64,000 bases of DNA from CBDCGJ01 sp965238305 (GCA_965238305.1 CBDEHK010000001.1:2480001-2544000), one strand, 5' to 3'. Counted from the stretch's first letter, positions 8,426-17,738 are shown. Translations and numbers: made by a program. The notes: a model not told the origin generated them from the letters alone.

Positions 8426-9012
8426 GCAAGCTTAAACCCCTTCTAAGTGACATCCGCGCCTGCACGATCTGTGCGGAAACCTTGCCGCTGGGGCCGCGCC
8501 CGGTTCTGCGCGCAAAAGCAAGCGCCCGCATATTGATCATCGGACAAGCGCCTGGAACCAAAGTTCATGAAAGCGGCATTCCTTGGAATGATCCCAGTGG
8601 CGATCGTTTGCGCGATTGGATGGGGATTGACCGTGATCATTTTTACGACGATCGAATGGTTGCCATCGTCCCGATGGGATTCTGTTATCCGGGGCGTTAT
8701 GAAAAGGGTGGCGACCTGCCGCCGCGCAAAGAATGCGCCGCAACCTGGCATCCACAGCTTCTACCGCTGCTGCCGAATATCGAGCTCACGTTGCTCGCCG
8801 GGATGTATGCGCAAGCCTATATATTGGCCGGGCAGCGCAAAAAAACTCTGACTGAAACGGTGATGGCATGGCGGGAGTTTGGCCCCAGCATCATTCCTTT
8901 GCCCCATCCATCCTGGCGCACAACCGGTTGGCAGAAACGCAATCTCTGGTTCGATCGCGAACTTTTGCCTGTCCTAAAACAAAATGTCGGCGATATAATT
9001 CGCGACAAATAA
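8422..9012 (+). CDS. Uracil-DNA glycosylase family protein, probably Fe-S type
   Basis: A 196-residue member of the COG1573-like UDG superfamily, expected to remove uracil or other damaged bases from DNA. The substrate motif is 'GQAPGTKVHESGIPWNDPSG', and the C-terminal motif is 'PLPHPSWR'. Four cysteines, CTIC near the N-terminus and two in 'CYPG...KEC' 16 residues apart, match the 4Fe-4S ligand pattern of family 4/5 enzymes. The His-Glu after the first motif differs from the usual family 4 sequence, so base specificity is uncertain. The start overlaps the upstream stop (ATGA), which indicates translational coupling to the crotonase gene. Confidence 0.82.
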   Translation: MSKLKPLLSDIRACTICAETLPLGPRPVLRAKASARILIIGQAPGTKVHESGIPWNDPSGDRLRDWMGIDRDHFYDDRMVAIVPMGFCYPGRYEKGGDLPPRKECAATWHPQLLPLLPNIELTLLAGMYAQAYILAGQRKKTLTETVMAWREFGPSIIPLPHPSWRTTGWQKRNLWFDRELLPVLKQNVGDIIRDK

Positions 9013-9028
9013 CGAATGAGGAACAAAC

Positions 9029-9646
9029 ATGATTAAAGTCCACTATCTCGTCGTTGGCCGGCCGATTTACACGGTTTGGCTGTTGGAAGAATTGGGTTTG
9101 GAATATGAACTCAATGTTTTCCATCGCAATCCGGAAACCATGCGGGCACCGCCCGAACTGCGGGCGGTTCATCCGTTAGGTAAATCCCCGATGATTGAAG
9201 ATGGCGATATGTTGCTGACGGAAACGATCGCAATAACCAGTTATCTGATTGAAGCCTATGACAAACCTGGAAATTTGGCGCCGGACCGATCGGATGTGAA
9301 AGTTTGGGCGAAATATATGCAATGGTTGGTTTACCCAGAGGCTTCCGGTTTTGTCCCCTTGTTGATGACCATGTTATTGCAGCGCGATCCCCAACCGGGC
9401 TCTTTGGTTGACGGCTTCGCAAAAGGTGAAGTTGATTTGCACCTGAATTATCTTGCGCAATCATTTGGTGATAATGAGTTCATCCTTGGTGACAAGATCA
9501 CTGCTGCAGATATTGGCGTAACCTATATCGTCGCCATGGCGGAGCGATTGGGCCTGTTGACCGATTATCCGGCTTTGCGAAAATATGTCGACCGGATGCG
9601 GGCTAGACCGGCTTTCCTCCGCGCCCTTGAGCGGACCGGTGAATAA
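9029..9646 (+). CDS. Glutathione S-transferase family protein
   Basis: A 205-residue GST. The thioredoxin-like half carries 'HPLGKSPMIEDGDMLLTETIAI' (cis-Pro and Glu/Thr glutathione contacts), and the helical half has 'ITAADIGVTY' as the N-capping box. It is distinct from the GST at 1980-2597. It lies 16 bases after the UDG-like gene, and its last codons overlap the start of the lipoprotein gene (GTGAATAA), so it belongs to the same packed run. Substrate unknown. Confidence 0.86.
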   Translation: MIKVHYLVVGRPIYTVWLLEELGLEYELNVFHRNPETMRAPPELRAVHPLGKSPMIEDGDMLLTETIAITSYLIEAYDKPGNLAPDRSDVKVWAKYMQWLVYPEASGFVPLLMTMLLQRDPQPGSLVDGFAKGEVDLHLNYLAQSFGDNEFILGDKITAADIGVTYIVAMAERLGLLTDYPALRKYVDRMRARPAFLRALERTGE

Positions 9647-10619
9647 AGCTGCACTTCTGGTTTTAGTGTTATTTGTATTCGTGGCTTGTGGGCCACGAGT
9701 GCAGAGTTTTGGGCCGACAGTCGGACCACCGCAATTAGCCGACGATCATTTCCTCACTGGTGATGGCAAGACGTTGACACTACAAAAGTGGCGGGCCGAG
9801 GGAGAGTTGGAAGCCGTTATCGTCGCGGTGCATGGGTTCCAGATGTATAGCGGCCATTTCCAAAACGCCGGTCCTTGGTGGGCAAAACGCGGCATCACCA
9901 CAATCGCCTATGATCAGCGTGGCCATGGTGGCTCGCCAGAGCGGGGAATTTGGGGCGGTGTTGAAGCCTTGACGTCCGATCTGGCGGAAATGGTGCGCGC
10001 AGTCGCGAAACGTTATCCAGATGTCCCGGTCTATATATTAGGTGCCTCCATGGGCGGGGCGGTAACATTGGCCACAGTGACCGATCTATCGTTGCCGATC
10101 AACGGTGTTATTTTGACAGCGCCGGCGGTTTGGGGCGGTGACGCTTTGCACCCGTTGGCGCGTGGTTCGGTTTGGCTCGCGGCTTATGTCATGCCTTGGA
10201 ACCATGCCAGCGCCAGTGACATACGCCGACAAGCCTCCGACAATATTGACATGCTGCGCGCCAATGGCCGCGACAAAATGAACGTCTTTGGGACCCGCTT
10301 TGACACTCTTTACGGCTTAACCCAAATGATGGCGGCAGGATTTGATGCTTCTGATCAACCGTTGCCGCCAATTCTGGCGCTTTACGGTAAAAAGGATGAA
10401 ATTATTCCTGCCGCTCCGGTGTTTCGAACTGTCGATCGTTTGCCGGATGGCACCCGCTTTGTGCTCTATCCCGAAGGTTGGCACATGCTTTTGCGCGACT
10501 TGCAGGCTGAAATTGTTTGGCGCGACGTCGCGACTTGGGTGAAAGATCGTAACGCCGACTTGCCCTCGGGCCAGGAAGTGGTAGATAAGAAAGCCGCATG
10601 GGCGTCCCTAACCGACTAA
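9639..10619 (+). CDS. Alpha/beta hydrolase lipoprotein, monoacylglycerol-lipase-like
   Basis: A 326-residue serine hydrolase. From the GTG start the N-terminus is a short basic-hydrophobic signal ending 'VFVAC', which fits a lipobox (Cys about residue 15), so the enzyme is probably an anchored lipoprotein. The fold markers are 'HGFQMYSGHF' (oxyanion), nucleophile elbow 'GASMGG', 'KKDEIIP' (catalytic Asp) and 'EGWHMLLRD' (catalytic His). The 'YDQRGHGGSPERG' segment matches Hydrolase_4 / monoacylglycerol lipases. An in-frame ATG 18 codons upstream would hide the signal peptide and overlap the GST further. Probably hydrolyses lipid esters in the periplasm. Confidence 0.8.
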   Translation: MNKAALLVLVLFVFVACGPRVQSFGPTVGPPQLADDHFLTGDGKTLTLQKWRAEGELEAVIVAVHGFQMYSGHFQNAGPWWAKRGITTIAYDQRGHGGSPERGIWGGVEALTSDLAEMVRAVAKRYPDVPVYILGASMGGAVTLATVTDLSLPINGVILTAPAVWGGDALHPLARGSVWLAAYVMPWNHASASDIRRQASDNIDMLRANGRDKMNVFGTRFDTLYGLTQMMAAGFDASDQPLPPILALYGKKDEIIPAAPVFRTVDRLPDGTRFVLYPEGWHMLLRDLQAEIVWRDVATWVKDRNADLPSGQEVVDKKAAWASLTD

Positions 10620-10630
10620 GGAAACATTGT

Positions 10631-11836
10631 ATGTCGCAGGCTTTTTCAGGTATCCGCATAATCGATTTCTCGCAAGTACTCGCCGGGCCCGTCGCGACCC
10701 ATCAAATGGCGCTTCTAGGGGCTGATGTTATCAAGATCGAACAGCCTGGCAAAGGCGATCAAATCCGTCAGATGATGCGCAATGACACTTTTGCGGAACT
10801 TAATACCTCGCCCAGTTATCTCACCTGTAACTTCAACAAACGGGGCATCACGCTAGATCTGAAAGCGCCGGAAGCCAGAAATGTGATTGCCAAGTTATAT
10901 GAAACCGCCGATGTCATTGTCGAAAATTTCAAAGCAGGCGTGATTGATCGATTGGGCTTTGGGTACGAGTTTGCAAAGTCGATTAAACCGGACGTGATTT
11001 TCTGCTCAATCTCCGGTTATGGACAAACCGGGCCGAAAGCCGGTGAAGCGGCTTACGATGGGGCGATACAAGCGGCCTCCGGGATGATGAGCACCAATGG
11101 CCACCAGGATACAGGACCAACCCGCACCGGTTACATGCCGGTCGATATGTCAACGGGAATTACCGCCGCCTTCGCCATTTCCACCGCCCTTTATCGGCGG
11201 GCGCAAACCGGCGAAGGGCAATTTCTAGATGTCGCCATGATGGATACGGCGTTAACGGTGCAAGCGCCGAAAGTCGTCGCCTACACAATCGTCAATGAAG
11301 ACGGCAGTTTGGAAGGCAATGATTCTCCGACCAAACAACCGACGGCTAACGTCTTTCCGACAAAAGATGGCTATATCCAGATCACGGCGCTGCAAGACCC
11401 GCAGGTTGAGCGATTGTTCGCGGCGATTGGATTGAGTGAAATGCTCGACGATCCCGATTACGCAACCAAGGAGGAACGTTTTGAGCGCCCGGATGCAGTA
11501 CGTCAAGCCATGTGCGAGGTATTGCGTGACGATAGTACGGAGAATTGGGCCCAGCGTCTGGCTGCGGCGCAGGTTCCGTCCGCACCGATCCAGAACTATT
11601 CGAATGTTCTGAAAGAACCGCAAATGGCGCACCGGGATGTATTGATGGAAGTTGCCGCACCACCGGGACTGGAAGGATCATATAAACTTGTCGGCGCCGG
11701 CTTTAAGACCGACAAAGATGGCCCAAAAGCTCGATTTCCGGCGCCCAATTTAGGCCAACACACGGATGACGTGTTGGCAGAACTTGGGTATTCGGCGGTC
11801 GATATCGCAAACTTACGCAATGCTGGCGCACTATAA
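10631..11836 (+). CDS. Family III CoA-transferase, first tandem copy
   Basis: A 401-residue CaiB/BaiF-family enzyme that moves CoA between carboxylic acids. The opening 'GIRIIDFSQVLAGPVATHQMALLGADVIKIEQPGKGD' type stretch, 'FNKRGITLDLK', 'SGYGQTGP' and catalytic Asp in 'VAMMDTAL' are family landmarks. The ATG is preceded by AAGGAAA; an ATG 11 codons upstream lies inside the hydrolase gene and looks unused. The second copy follows after two bases and is the same length. With the crotonase upstream, this suggests degradation of an unidentified organic acid as a CoA thioester. Confidence 0.9.
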   Translation: MSQAFSGIRIIDFSQVLAGPVATHQMALLGADVIKIEQPGKGDQIRQMMRNDTFAELNTSPSYLTCNFNKRGITLDLKAPEARNVIAKLYETADVIVENFKAGVIDRLGFGYEFAKSIKPDVIFCSISGYGQTGPKAGEAAYDGAIQAASGMMSTNGHQDTGPTRTGYMPVDMSTGITAAFAISTALYRRAQTGEGQFLDVAMMDTALTVQAPKVVAYTIVNEDGSLEGNDSPTKQPTANVFPTKDGYIQITALQDPQVERLFAAIGLSEMLDDPDYATKEERFERPDAVRQAMCEVLRDDSTENWAQRLAAAQVPSAPIQNYSNVLKEPQMAHRDVLMEVAAPPGLEGSYKLVGAGFKTDKDGPKARFPAPNLGQHTDDVLAELGYSAVDIANLRNAGAL

Positions 11837-11838
11837 TT

Positions 11839-13044
11839 ATGGCGCAGGCGTTTTCCAATATTCGCATTGTCGACTTTTCGCAAGTTCTGGCCGGTCCCTT
11901 TGCAACCCAACAACTGGCCCTGTTGGGCGCCCAAGTCATCAAGATCGAGCAACCCGGCGAAGGCGATCAAATTCGCCGACTGATCTGTAGCGATGAAATG
12001 GGTGCCAGAGGGCTATCGCCAAGCTATCTCACCTGCAACATGAATAAACGCGGCATAACCCTGAACTTAAAAGCACCGGAAGCAAAAGAAATCATTGCCC
12101 GCTTGCTTAAAGATGCCGATGTGGTGGTGGAAAACTTTAAAGCCGGCGCCATCGATCGCCTGGGTTTGGGTTATGAATTTTCTAAATCGATTAAACCGGA
12201 TATTATTTTTTGCTCGATTTCAGGTTACGGTCAAGAAGGACCGAAAGCCGGTGTGCCCGCTTATGATGGCGCCATTCAGGCGGCCTCCGGTATGATGAAT
12301 GTGAACGGGCATCCGGATACCGGCCCTACTCGTGCTGGCTTTTTTGTCGTTGATATGTCGACCGGACTAACTGCGGCGCTGGCAATATCCAGCGCCCTAT
12401 TTCGCCGCCAGGAAACCGGCGAAGGGCAATATCTCGATGTTGCCATGCTCGACAGCGCCTTGACATTACAGGCTTCCCGCGTTGTTAGCCATACCGTGGA
12501 AGGCGAGGAAGCAAAATTGGATGGCAACGAATCCGTTACCCGGCAACCGACGGCCAACGTATTCGCGACCGCGGACGGTCATGTTCAAATCGCAGCGATC
12601 CAGCAATCCCAGGTCGAAGCGCTTTTTAATGCGATTGGCATTGGCGATTTGTTAGCTGATGCTCGCTACGCCAACCGGGCCGGCCGGATCGAACACAATA
12701 CCTATTTGCGGGGTGAAATTGCGGACGCCTTGCAATCCGACACGGCGTCCAATTGGGTGCGGATATTGGGGCAAGCAAAAGTGCCAGTGGCGAAAATTAG
12801 CCGCTATGCGGATGTTTTAGCGGAACCGCAAATGGCGCATCGCGATATTATTGTTGAAGTGGATGGCCCGGCATCTCTAGGTGGCCGCCAACGCTTGATC
12901 GGGGCGGCGTATATGGCCAATAAAGATGGACCGGCAGTTCGCCACGGCGCCCCGGACCTCGGTCAACATACAGCTGAGGTTTTGGCGGAAATAGGGTATA
13001 CTAACAAAGAAATCGGCGCGCTTCGGGATAGCGGCGCAATTTGA
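11839..13044 (+). CDS. Family III CoA-transferase, second tandem copy
   Basis: A 401-residue paralogue of the preceding gene, alignable end to end ('NIRIVDFSQVLAGPFATQQLALLGAQVIKIE', 'MNKRGITLNLKAPEAKE', 'SGYGQEGPKAG', catalytic Asp in 'VAMLDSAL'). The pair arose by an old tandem duplication: codons and many residues differ, especially in the middle and the C-terminal third. They could form a heteromeric enzyme, since family III transferases are interlocked dimers, or use different acids. msrA follows by 22 bases with an AGGTA ribosome site. Confidence 0.9.
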   Translation: MAQAFSNIRIVDFSQVLAGPFATQQLALLGAQVIKIEQPGEGDQIRRLICSDEMGARGLSPSYLTCNMNKRGITLNLKAPEAKEIIARLLKDADVVVENFKAGAIDRLGLGYEFSKSIKPDIIFCSISGYGQEGPKAGVPAYDGAIQAASGMMNVNGHPDTGPTRAGFFVVDMSTGLTAALAISSALFRRQETGEGQYLDVAMLDSALTLQASRVVSHTVEGEEAKLDGNESVTRQPTANVFATADGHVQIAAIQQSQVEALFNAIGIGDLLADARYANRAGRIEHNTYLRGEIADALQSDTASNWVRILGQAKVPVAKISRYADVLAEPQMAHRDIIVEVDGPASLGGRQRLIGAAYMANKDGPAVRHGAPDLGQHTAEVLAEIGYTNKEIGALRDSGAI

Positions 13045-13066
13045 ACCTGAAAGATGGGGTGAGGTA

Positions 13067-13534
13067 ATGGCAGAAGCAACATTCGCAGCAGGCTGTTTTT
13101 GGGGCGTTGAAGAAACCTTTCGCACCACCGAAGGGGTAACCGCAACAGCCGTCGGCTATGTTGGCGGCACCACCGAAGATCCAACTTATGAAGAGGTTTG
13201 CAGCGGCACCACAGGCCACGCCGAAGCGGTGCGTGTCGAATTCGATCCCGAACGGATCAGTTATGATCAGTTGCTGGAAATTTTTTGGCAGGCCCATGAT
13301 CCGACCCAAATGAACCGTCAAGGTTGGGACACCGGTACGCAATACCGTACCGCGATCTTCACCCATGACGAGGCCCAGAAATCTACTGCGGAAGCCGCGA
13401 AAATCCAAGCAGCCGGCAAATTTCCCCAACCAATCGTCACCGAAATCAACGGTCCGGCGACGTTCTATCTAGCGGAAGATTATCATCAGCAATATGTCGA
13501 GAAGCGCCGGCGGGGCGGCTTCATGCGAGGCTGA
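13067..13534 (+). CDS. msrA: Peptide-methionine (S)-S-oxide reductase MsrA
   Basis: A 155-residue enzyme that repairs S-methionine sulfoxide in proteins. The active-site motif 'GCFWGVE' is at residues 9-15, and 'GYVGGTTEDPTYEEVCSGTTGHAEAV' and 'QGWDTGTQYR' complete the family core. C-terminal resolving cysteines are absent: the protein ends 'RRGGFMRG', so recycling may use another thiol. No signal peptide. The Sel1 gene starts two bases after the stop. Confidence 0.95.
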   Translation: MAEATFAAGCFWGVEETFRTTEGVTATAVGYVGGTTEDPTYEEVCSGTTGHAEAVRVEFDPERISYDQLLEIFWQAHDPTQMNRQGWDTGTQYRTAIFTHDEAQKSTAEAAKIQAAGKFPQPIVTEINGPATFYLAEDYHQQYVEKRRRGGFMRG

Positions 13535-13536
13535 GT

Positions 13537-14544
13537 TTGCTTGGTGCCCGGCTTCTTTTATTCTACATACTGGTCCTAACGAGCCCTGCTTGGGCTGGCT
13601 TTCAGGACGGCGTCGAGGCTTACAAAATCGGTGATTATGACACCGCGATCGAGGAATTTCGCGACCTCGCGGAAACCGGTCATGCACGTGCACAATTTAA
13701 TCTCGGCGTTATGTATTTGGAAGGCCGGGGCGTCGGGAAAGATTTGCAACAGGCGGAAGCTTGGTTTCAAAAATCAGCCGAACAAAATGATTCTGAGGCG
13801 CAATTCAATCTGGCTGCTCTTTATCTAAGGCGCGGCGGAGACGGCGATGCAAAACGCGCCTTTGATTGGTTGCTGCGGGCAGCTGAAGCCGGTGATGCAG
13901 CAGCGCAAAATAATCTCGCCGGGCTATTTGATCGCGGCCAGGGGACGGCGGAAAATCCGGTTCAGGCCGCGTATTGGTATCGCCTGGCTGCGCACCAAGA
14001 GCATGCGGTCGCGCAGTACAATATAGGTCGACTATTATTGCAAGGACGCGGTCTCGATGCTGATGCGCCGGCGGCGGCGATTTGGTTCGAGAAAGCAGCC
14101 GCACAGGGCGACCCATCGGCGCAAAACGATCTCGGCAATTTGTATTTTTCGGGTACTGGTGTGGTCCAAGACTATATTCAGGCTGCTATATTGTATCGCC
14201 GCGCCGCCAGCCAGGGTGACGCGCTAGCGCAGTTCAATTTGGCGGGTCTTTATGATCGTGGTGAGGGGGTGCCGCAGGATATCCAGAAAGCGCTTTCCTG
14301 GTATGCAAAAGCCGCCAATCAAGGTGAAACCAACGCGCAACATAATCTTGGCGTCATGTATGCCCGCGGCGACGGTGTTAAACAGAATTTAGTGCTCGCC
14401 TACAAATGGCTCAGCCTGGCCGCCGACGCCGGCGATCCGGATGCCGCCTATAGCCGTGACTACCTGGAACCGAGTTTGACAAAAGGGCAATTGCAGAAGG
14501 CGAACAAGGCCCTGAGCGATTGGCGAGCGAACCATGCCCAGTAA
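13537..14544 (+). CDS. Sel1-repeat (TPR-like) exported protein
   Basis: A 335-residue protein of about seven Sel1-like repeats (A-Q-x-N-L-G-x-[ML]-Y-x-x-G-x-G-V pattern recurring every 36 residues or so), a scaffold for protein contacts. A signal peptide is likely (LLLFYILVLTSPAWA, cleavage near residue 20). The start is TTG, supported by GAGG six bases upstream in the end of msrA; no ATG is available before the signal sequence. Sel1 proteins often act in envelope stress or signalling, but no partner is apparent here. Confidence 0.83.
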   Translation: MLGARLLLFYILVLTSPAWAGFQDGVEAYKIGDYDTAIEEFRDLAETGHARAQFNLGVMYLEGRGVGKDLQQAEAWFQKSAEQNDSEAQFNLAALYLRRGGDGDAKRAFDWLLRAAEAGDAAAQNNLAGLFDRGQGTAENPVQAAYWYRLAAHQEHAVAQYNIGRLLLQGRGLDADAPAAAIWFEKAAAQGDPSAQNDLGNLYFSGTGVVQDYIQAAILYRRAASQGDALAQFNLAGLYDRGEGVPQDIQKALSWYAKAANQGETNAQHNLGVMYARGDGVKQNLVLAYKWLSLAADAGDPDAAYSRDYLEPSLTKGQLQKANKALSDWRANHAQ

Positions 14545-14557
14545 TAAGATCTAATTC

Positions 14558-15064
14558 ATGCCCACTGATTTTTTTGTCAGGGTTGCCTCAATAAAGGACG
14601 AGACTTCGGTCAATGATGTCCTAATGGCTTCCTACGCTAGATTGATGCAGTCCCACTACGATGGCACCACACTTGCAGCGGCGCTTCCTCTTATGACACA
14701 AGCGAATTCTGCACTTTTGACGTCTGGAAAATATTATGTTGCGGAAACACCCAACGGGCAGGTAATGGGCTGTGGCGGCTGGAGTCTCGAGCGCCCTGGA
14801 AGCGGTGAAGTCGAACGAGAACTCGCACATGTCCGCCATTTTGCCACGCATGCCGATCGCATTGGGCACGGCATCGGTCGAGCCATTTACCTCCAGTGCG
14901 AGAAAGAGGCGCGTCAGGCCGGCGCAAGACGGCTCGAATGTTATTCCAGCCTCAATGCGGAGGGGTTTTATGCTGCTTTGGGATTTGTATCGATCCGCAA
15001 AATTTATCTTCCGATGGGCCCGAATTTGACCTTACCGTCGATATTAATGGAACGATCAATTTAA
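14558..15064 (+). CDS. GNAT-family N-acetyltransferase
   Basis: A 168-residue acetyltransferase. The acetyl-CoA pyrophosphate loop is 'RIGHGIGRAI' (R-x-G-x-G-x-G-R type), preceded by the strand 'ELAHVRHFATHAD', and the C-terminal 'SLNAEGFYAALGFVSIRK' is the standard GNAT ending. The substrate cannot be inferred. It is the last gene of the plus-strand run and faces the amidohydrolase, with 26 bases between the stops. Confidence 0.85.
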   Translation: MPTDFFVRVASIKDETSVNDVLMASYARLMQSHYDGTTLAAALPLMTQANSALLTSGKYYVAETPNGQVMGCGGWSLERPGSGEVERELAHVRHFATHADRIGHGIGRAIYLQCEKEARQAGARRLECYSSLNAEGFYAALGFVSIRKIYLPMGPNLTLPSILMERSI

Positions 15065-15090
15065 CAAGGCAAAATTATTAACCATCCGAC

Positions 15091-15933
15091 TTACCGCTTC
15101 AGCGCGGCAATGCCACCGTCGCCTAATAGCTTGACCGCGTTCTGATAGGCGATCATTTTTGCCACATCGTCCGGCAGCAGCTTCAACCAGCGGCGATGAT
15201 CGGCGATGATGCTGCCATATTCGCTCCAGCGACTGGTGATATAGGTATCGCTGCCGATGACAAAGCGATCCGGAAAACGCAACAGCACGCTACGCCAGTC
15301 GCCGGTAAGTTCTTTGCCGGCTATAATGTCATATTCGCGGAACGAAAGATCAGCCCATAGTTTCGGATGTTTCGCCAACATCGCCGCGACATTAGCGGGA
15401 GGCGTCGTCATCCCGGCATGCGCCCACAATATACGCAAGCTCGGTTCTTGATCGAACAAGGCCTGCACCATTTCCGCGCCGCTATGGACATGCAGTAAAA
15501 TATTCCGCTCCCTGGCAAGTTTGGCGATCGCCCGAACGGTTGCGGTGGAAGCGTTATCTAAATTGTGCAGGTGAAATTCGCCAATACCGGCATAGGGGCG
15601 GGAATTCAGACGATCTTCAATATAAGCCGGCGTCTCGTGATCGTCATACCAATTGCTGGAATTGACCTGTCCACGATAGGGTCGGATTTCCGGCACGAAA
15701 CGCTTTGGATCATGGCGAAATAACATCAGTGTGCCGTCGTCAGGCGAGCTGGAAACCAGGCTGCGCGGCACCGTTGCATTCTCCAGCAAGCCGGCGATAT
15801 CCGCTGGTGAATAGGAGGCCCAGGCGTCCTCGCTATAATGCACATGCATATCGATGATCGGGATATCGTTCTTTTGCGCCGCCTGTGCCGAGGAAATCGC
15901 CAAACAAACCAGAAAAATTGAAAATATTCGCAT
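15091..15933 (-). CDS. Amidohydrolase-fold exported protein
   Basis: A 280-residue TIM-barrel hydrolase of the amidohydrolase_2 type. From the ATG chosen, residues 1-19 form a clean signal peptide (MRIFSIFLVCLAISSAQA), so the enzyme is periplasmic. 'DMHVHYS' gives the HxH metal motif, 'ILLHVHSGAEM' and 'LWAHAG' further metal His residues, and 'VIGSDTYI' the catalytic Asp. It starts two bases after the adenine deaminase stop and is surely cotranscribed with it. An upstream in-frame start would lie inside the adenine deaminase gene. Substrate unknown. Confidence 0.8.
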   Translation of the reverse strand: MRIFSIFLVCLAISSAQAAQKNDIPIIDMHVHYSEDAWASYSPADIAGLLENATVPRSLVSSSPDDGTLMLFRHDPKRFVPEIRPYRGQVNSSNWYDDHETPAYIEDRLNSRPYAGIGEFHLHNLDNASTATVRAIAKLARERNILLHVHSGAEMVQALFDQEPSLRILWAHAGMTTPPANVAAMLAKHPKLWADLSFREYDIIAGKELTGDWRSVLLRFPDRFVIGSDTYITSRWSEYGSIIADHRRWLKLLPDDVAKMIAYQNAVKLLGDGGIAALKR

Positions 15934-15935
15934 AT

Positions 15936-17645
15936 CTAAGCCGCAATCAGTTCGAAACGATCGACGTCGACCAACCCGTGATCGGTGATCTTCAAATGCG
16001 GGATCACGCATAAAGGTAAGAAGGCCAGATGCAGGAACGGTTCCGGCAGCGGGCAGCCGAGATCCTTCGCCGCCAGTCGCAGTTTCGCCAGCCCCTTGGC
16101 AACTTCTTCAGCGCTTAGTTCGCTCATCAAACCGGCGATCGGCAGGGCAAATTCACCAATCACTCCACCGTTCTTGACAACGACAAATCCACCTTCGATC
16201 ACGATCAGGCGATTGACCGCGACCGCCATGTTTTCATCGCTGGCACCGACAACGATGACATTGTGGCTATCGTGCCCGACGCTGGAGGCGATGGCACCGT
16301 CGGTGAAGCCGAAACCTTTGACAAATCCCCGCCCGACATTGTCGTTGCCGCCATGACGGTTCAGAACGGCGATTTTAAGGACGTCAATCTCCGGCTTCGC
16401 TTGCCGTTCCCCATTTTCGAAGGGCAGGGGGATCGTCAGATGTTCCGTGATGACCCCATCGGCGACCAGTCCGATCACTGGACCGCTGGGGCCTTGCGCC
16501 GGCACCCGGAAGACATCCGATGTCACCGGGGAAAGTTTGATTGACTGCCGTCCAATACCGGTTCTGGGTTGGTGTTGCGCGAACAGGCTGTCGTCGAAAA
16601 CTTGGCCTTTGCGGATCACCCCATTGACCGCCACGGCTTCTAAATCTTCAACCAGGACCAGGTCGGCCAGTTTACCCGGTGCAATCAAGCCGCGATCTTT
16701 TAGGCCGAAGCCTTGCGCCGCCGACCAGCTGGCGGCCCGGTAACAAGCCGCGACCGGGGCACCGGCTTGAATAGCGGTGCGGATGACGTGATCCAAATGA
16801 CCTTCATGGGCGATATCCAAGGGATTACGATCATCGGTACAAAAGGCCAGGAAGGGCGAGTTGAACTCACTGATCAACGGCGCCAGGGTGGCGGTATCTT
16901 TACACAAGCTACCGTCGCGGATCAGCACTTGCATGCCTTTCTGCAATTTTTCCCGAGCTTCCGGCAGACTGGTGCTTTCATGGCAATTATGGATGCCACA
17001 GGACAGATAAGCGTTCAGTTCTTTGCCCGCCATCATCGGCGCGTGGCCATCGATATGATGGCCATAGAACGCCGCCAGCTTATCCAGCACGTCCGGGTCT
17101 TTCGCGAACAGCCCCGGAAAATTCATAAACTCCGCCAAGCCGATATTGGCTGGATGGTCTTTGAAGGCCAGCAAATCAGCAGCCTTCAACAGTGCGCCGG
17201 AGGTTTCCAAATGGCTGGCTGGGACGCAACTGGACAATTGCACCTTCAAGTCGATGGCCAGATTTTCCGACGCGTCGAGGAAATATTTTAACCCCTCGGT
17301 GCCCAATACGTTGGTGATCTCGTGCGGGTCACAGATCGCTGTCGTGGTTCCCTGCGGCAAGACGGCGCGATCGAACTGCCATGGCGTGACGCAGGAACTT
17401 TCCACGTGGACATGCGTATCGATGAAACCCGGAACCGCAATCATCCCCTGCGTATCGACCTCTTGGACGCCATTATAATCATCCATCACACCAACGATGC
17501 GGTCGCCGCAAATGGCAATATCGGAACGCACCACCTCACCGGTGACGACATTCAAATATTGCCCCCCTTTCAGCACCAGATCAGCCTTATCGCGACCCAG
17601 CGCCTGATCGATGCGTTTAGAAAGAATATCCTGCTTACGGGGCAT
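15936..17645 (-). CDS. ade: Adenine deaminase
   Basis: A 569-residue amidohydrolase-superfamily enzyme converting adenine to hypoxanthine and ammonia (purine salvage). 'GFIDTHVHVESSCVTPWQFDRAVLPQGTTTAICDPHEITNVLG' type features show the HxH metal site and the family-specific ESS and DPHEI motifs; 'IDGHAPMM' and 'FCTDDRNP' supply further ligands. The C-terminal domain has the 'GHDSHN' region of Ade. Length fits the family. The ATG with GAGG nine bases upstream is chosen; a TTG seven codons earlier is less likely. Leads the two-gene operon with the exported amidohydrolase. Confidence 0.93.
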   Translation of the reverse strand: MPRKQDILSKRIDQALGRDKADLVLKGGQYLNVVTGEVVRSDIAICGDRIVGVMDDYNGVQEVDTQGMIAVPGFIDTHVHVESSCVTPWQFDRAVLPQGTTTAICDPHEITNVLGTEGLKYFLDASENLAIDLKVQLSSCVPASHLETSGALLKAADLLAFKDHPANIGLAEFMNFPGLFAKDPDVLDKLAAFYGHHIDGHAPMMAGKELNAYLSCGIHNCHESTSLPEAREKLQKGMQVLIRDGSLCKDTATLAPLISEFNSPFLAFCTDDRNPLDIAHEGHLDHVIRTAIQAGAPVAACYRAASWSAAQGFGLKDRGLIAPGKLADLVLVEDLEAVAVNGVIRKGQVFDDSLFAQHQPRTGIGRQSIKLSPVTSDVFRVPAQGPSGPVIGLVADGVITEHLTIPLPFENGERQAKPEIDVLKIAVLNRHGGNDNVGRGFVKGFGFTDGAIASSVGHDSHNVIVVGASDENMAVAVNRLIVIEGGFVVVKNGGVIGEFALPIAGLMSELSAEEVAKGLAKLRLAAKDLGCPLPEPFLHLAFLPLCVIPHLKITDHGLVDVDRFELIAA

Positions 17646-17738
17646 GCGGCGTGACCTCAAATACAAATATGTTCAGTCAAGGAATATCGCATCGCTTTCC
17701 TTGCGTCGCAAGCACAGTCATCAGGGCAAACAAGAGGA

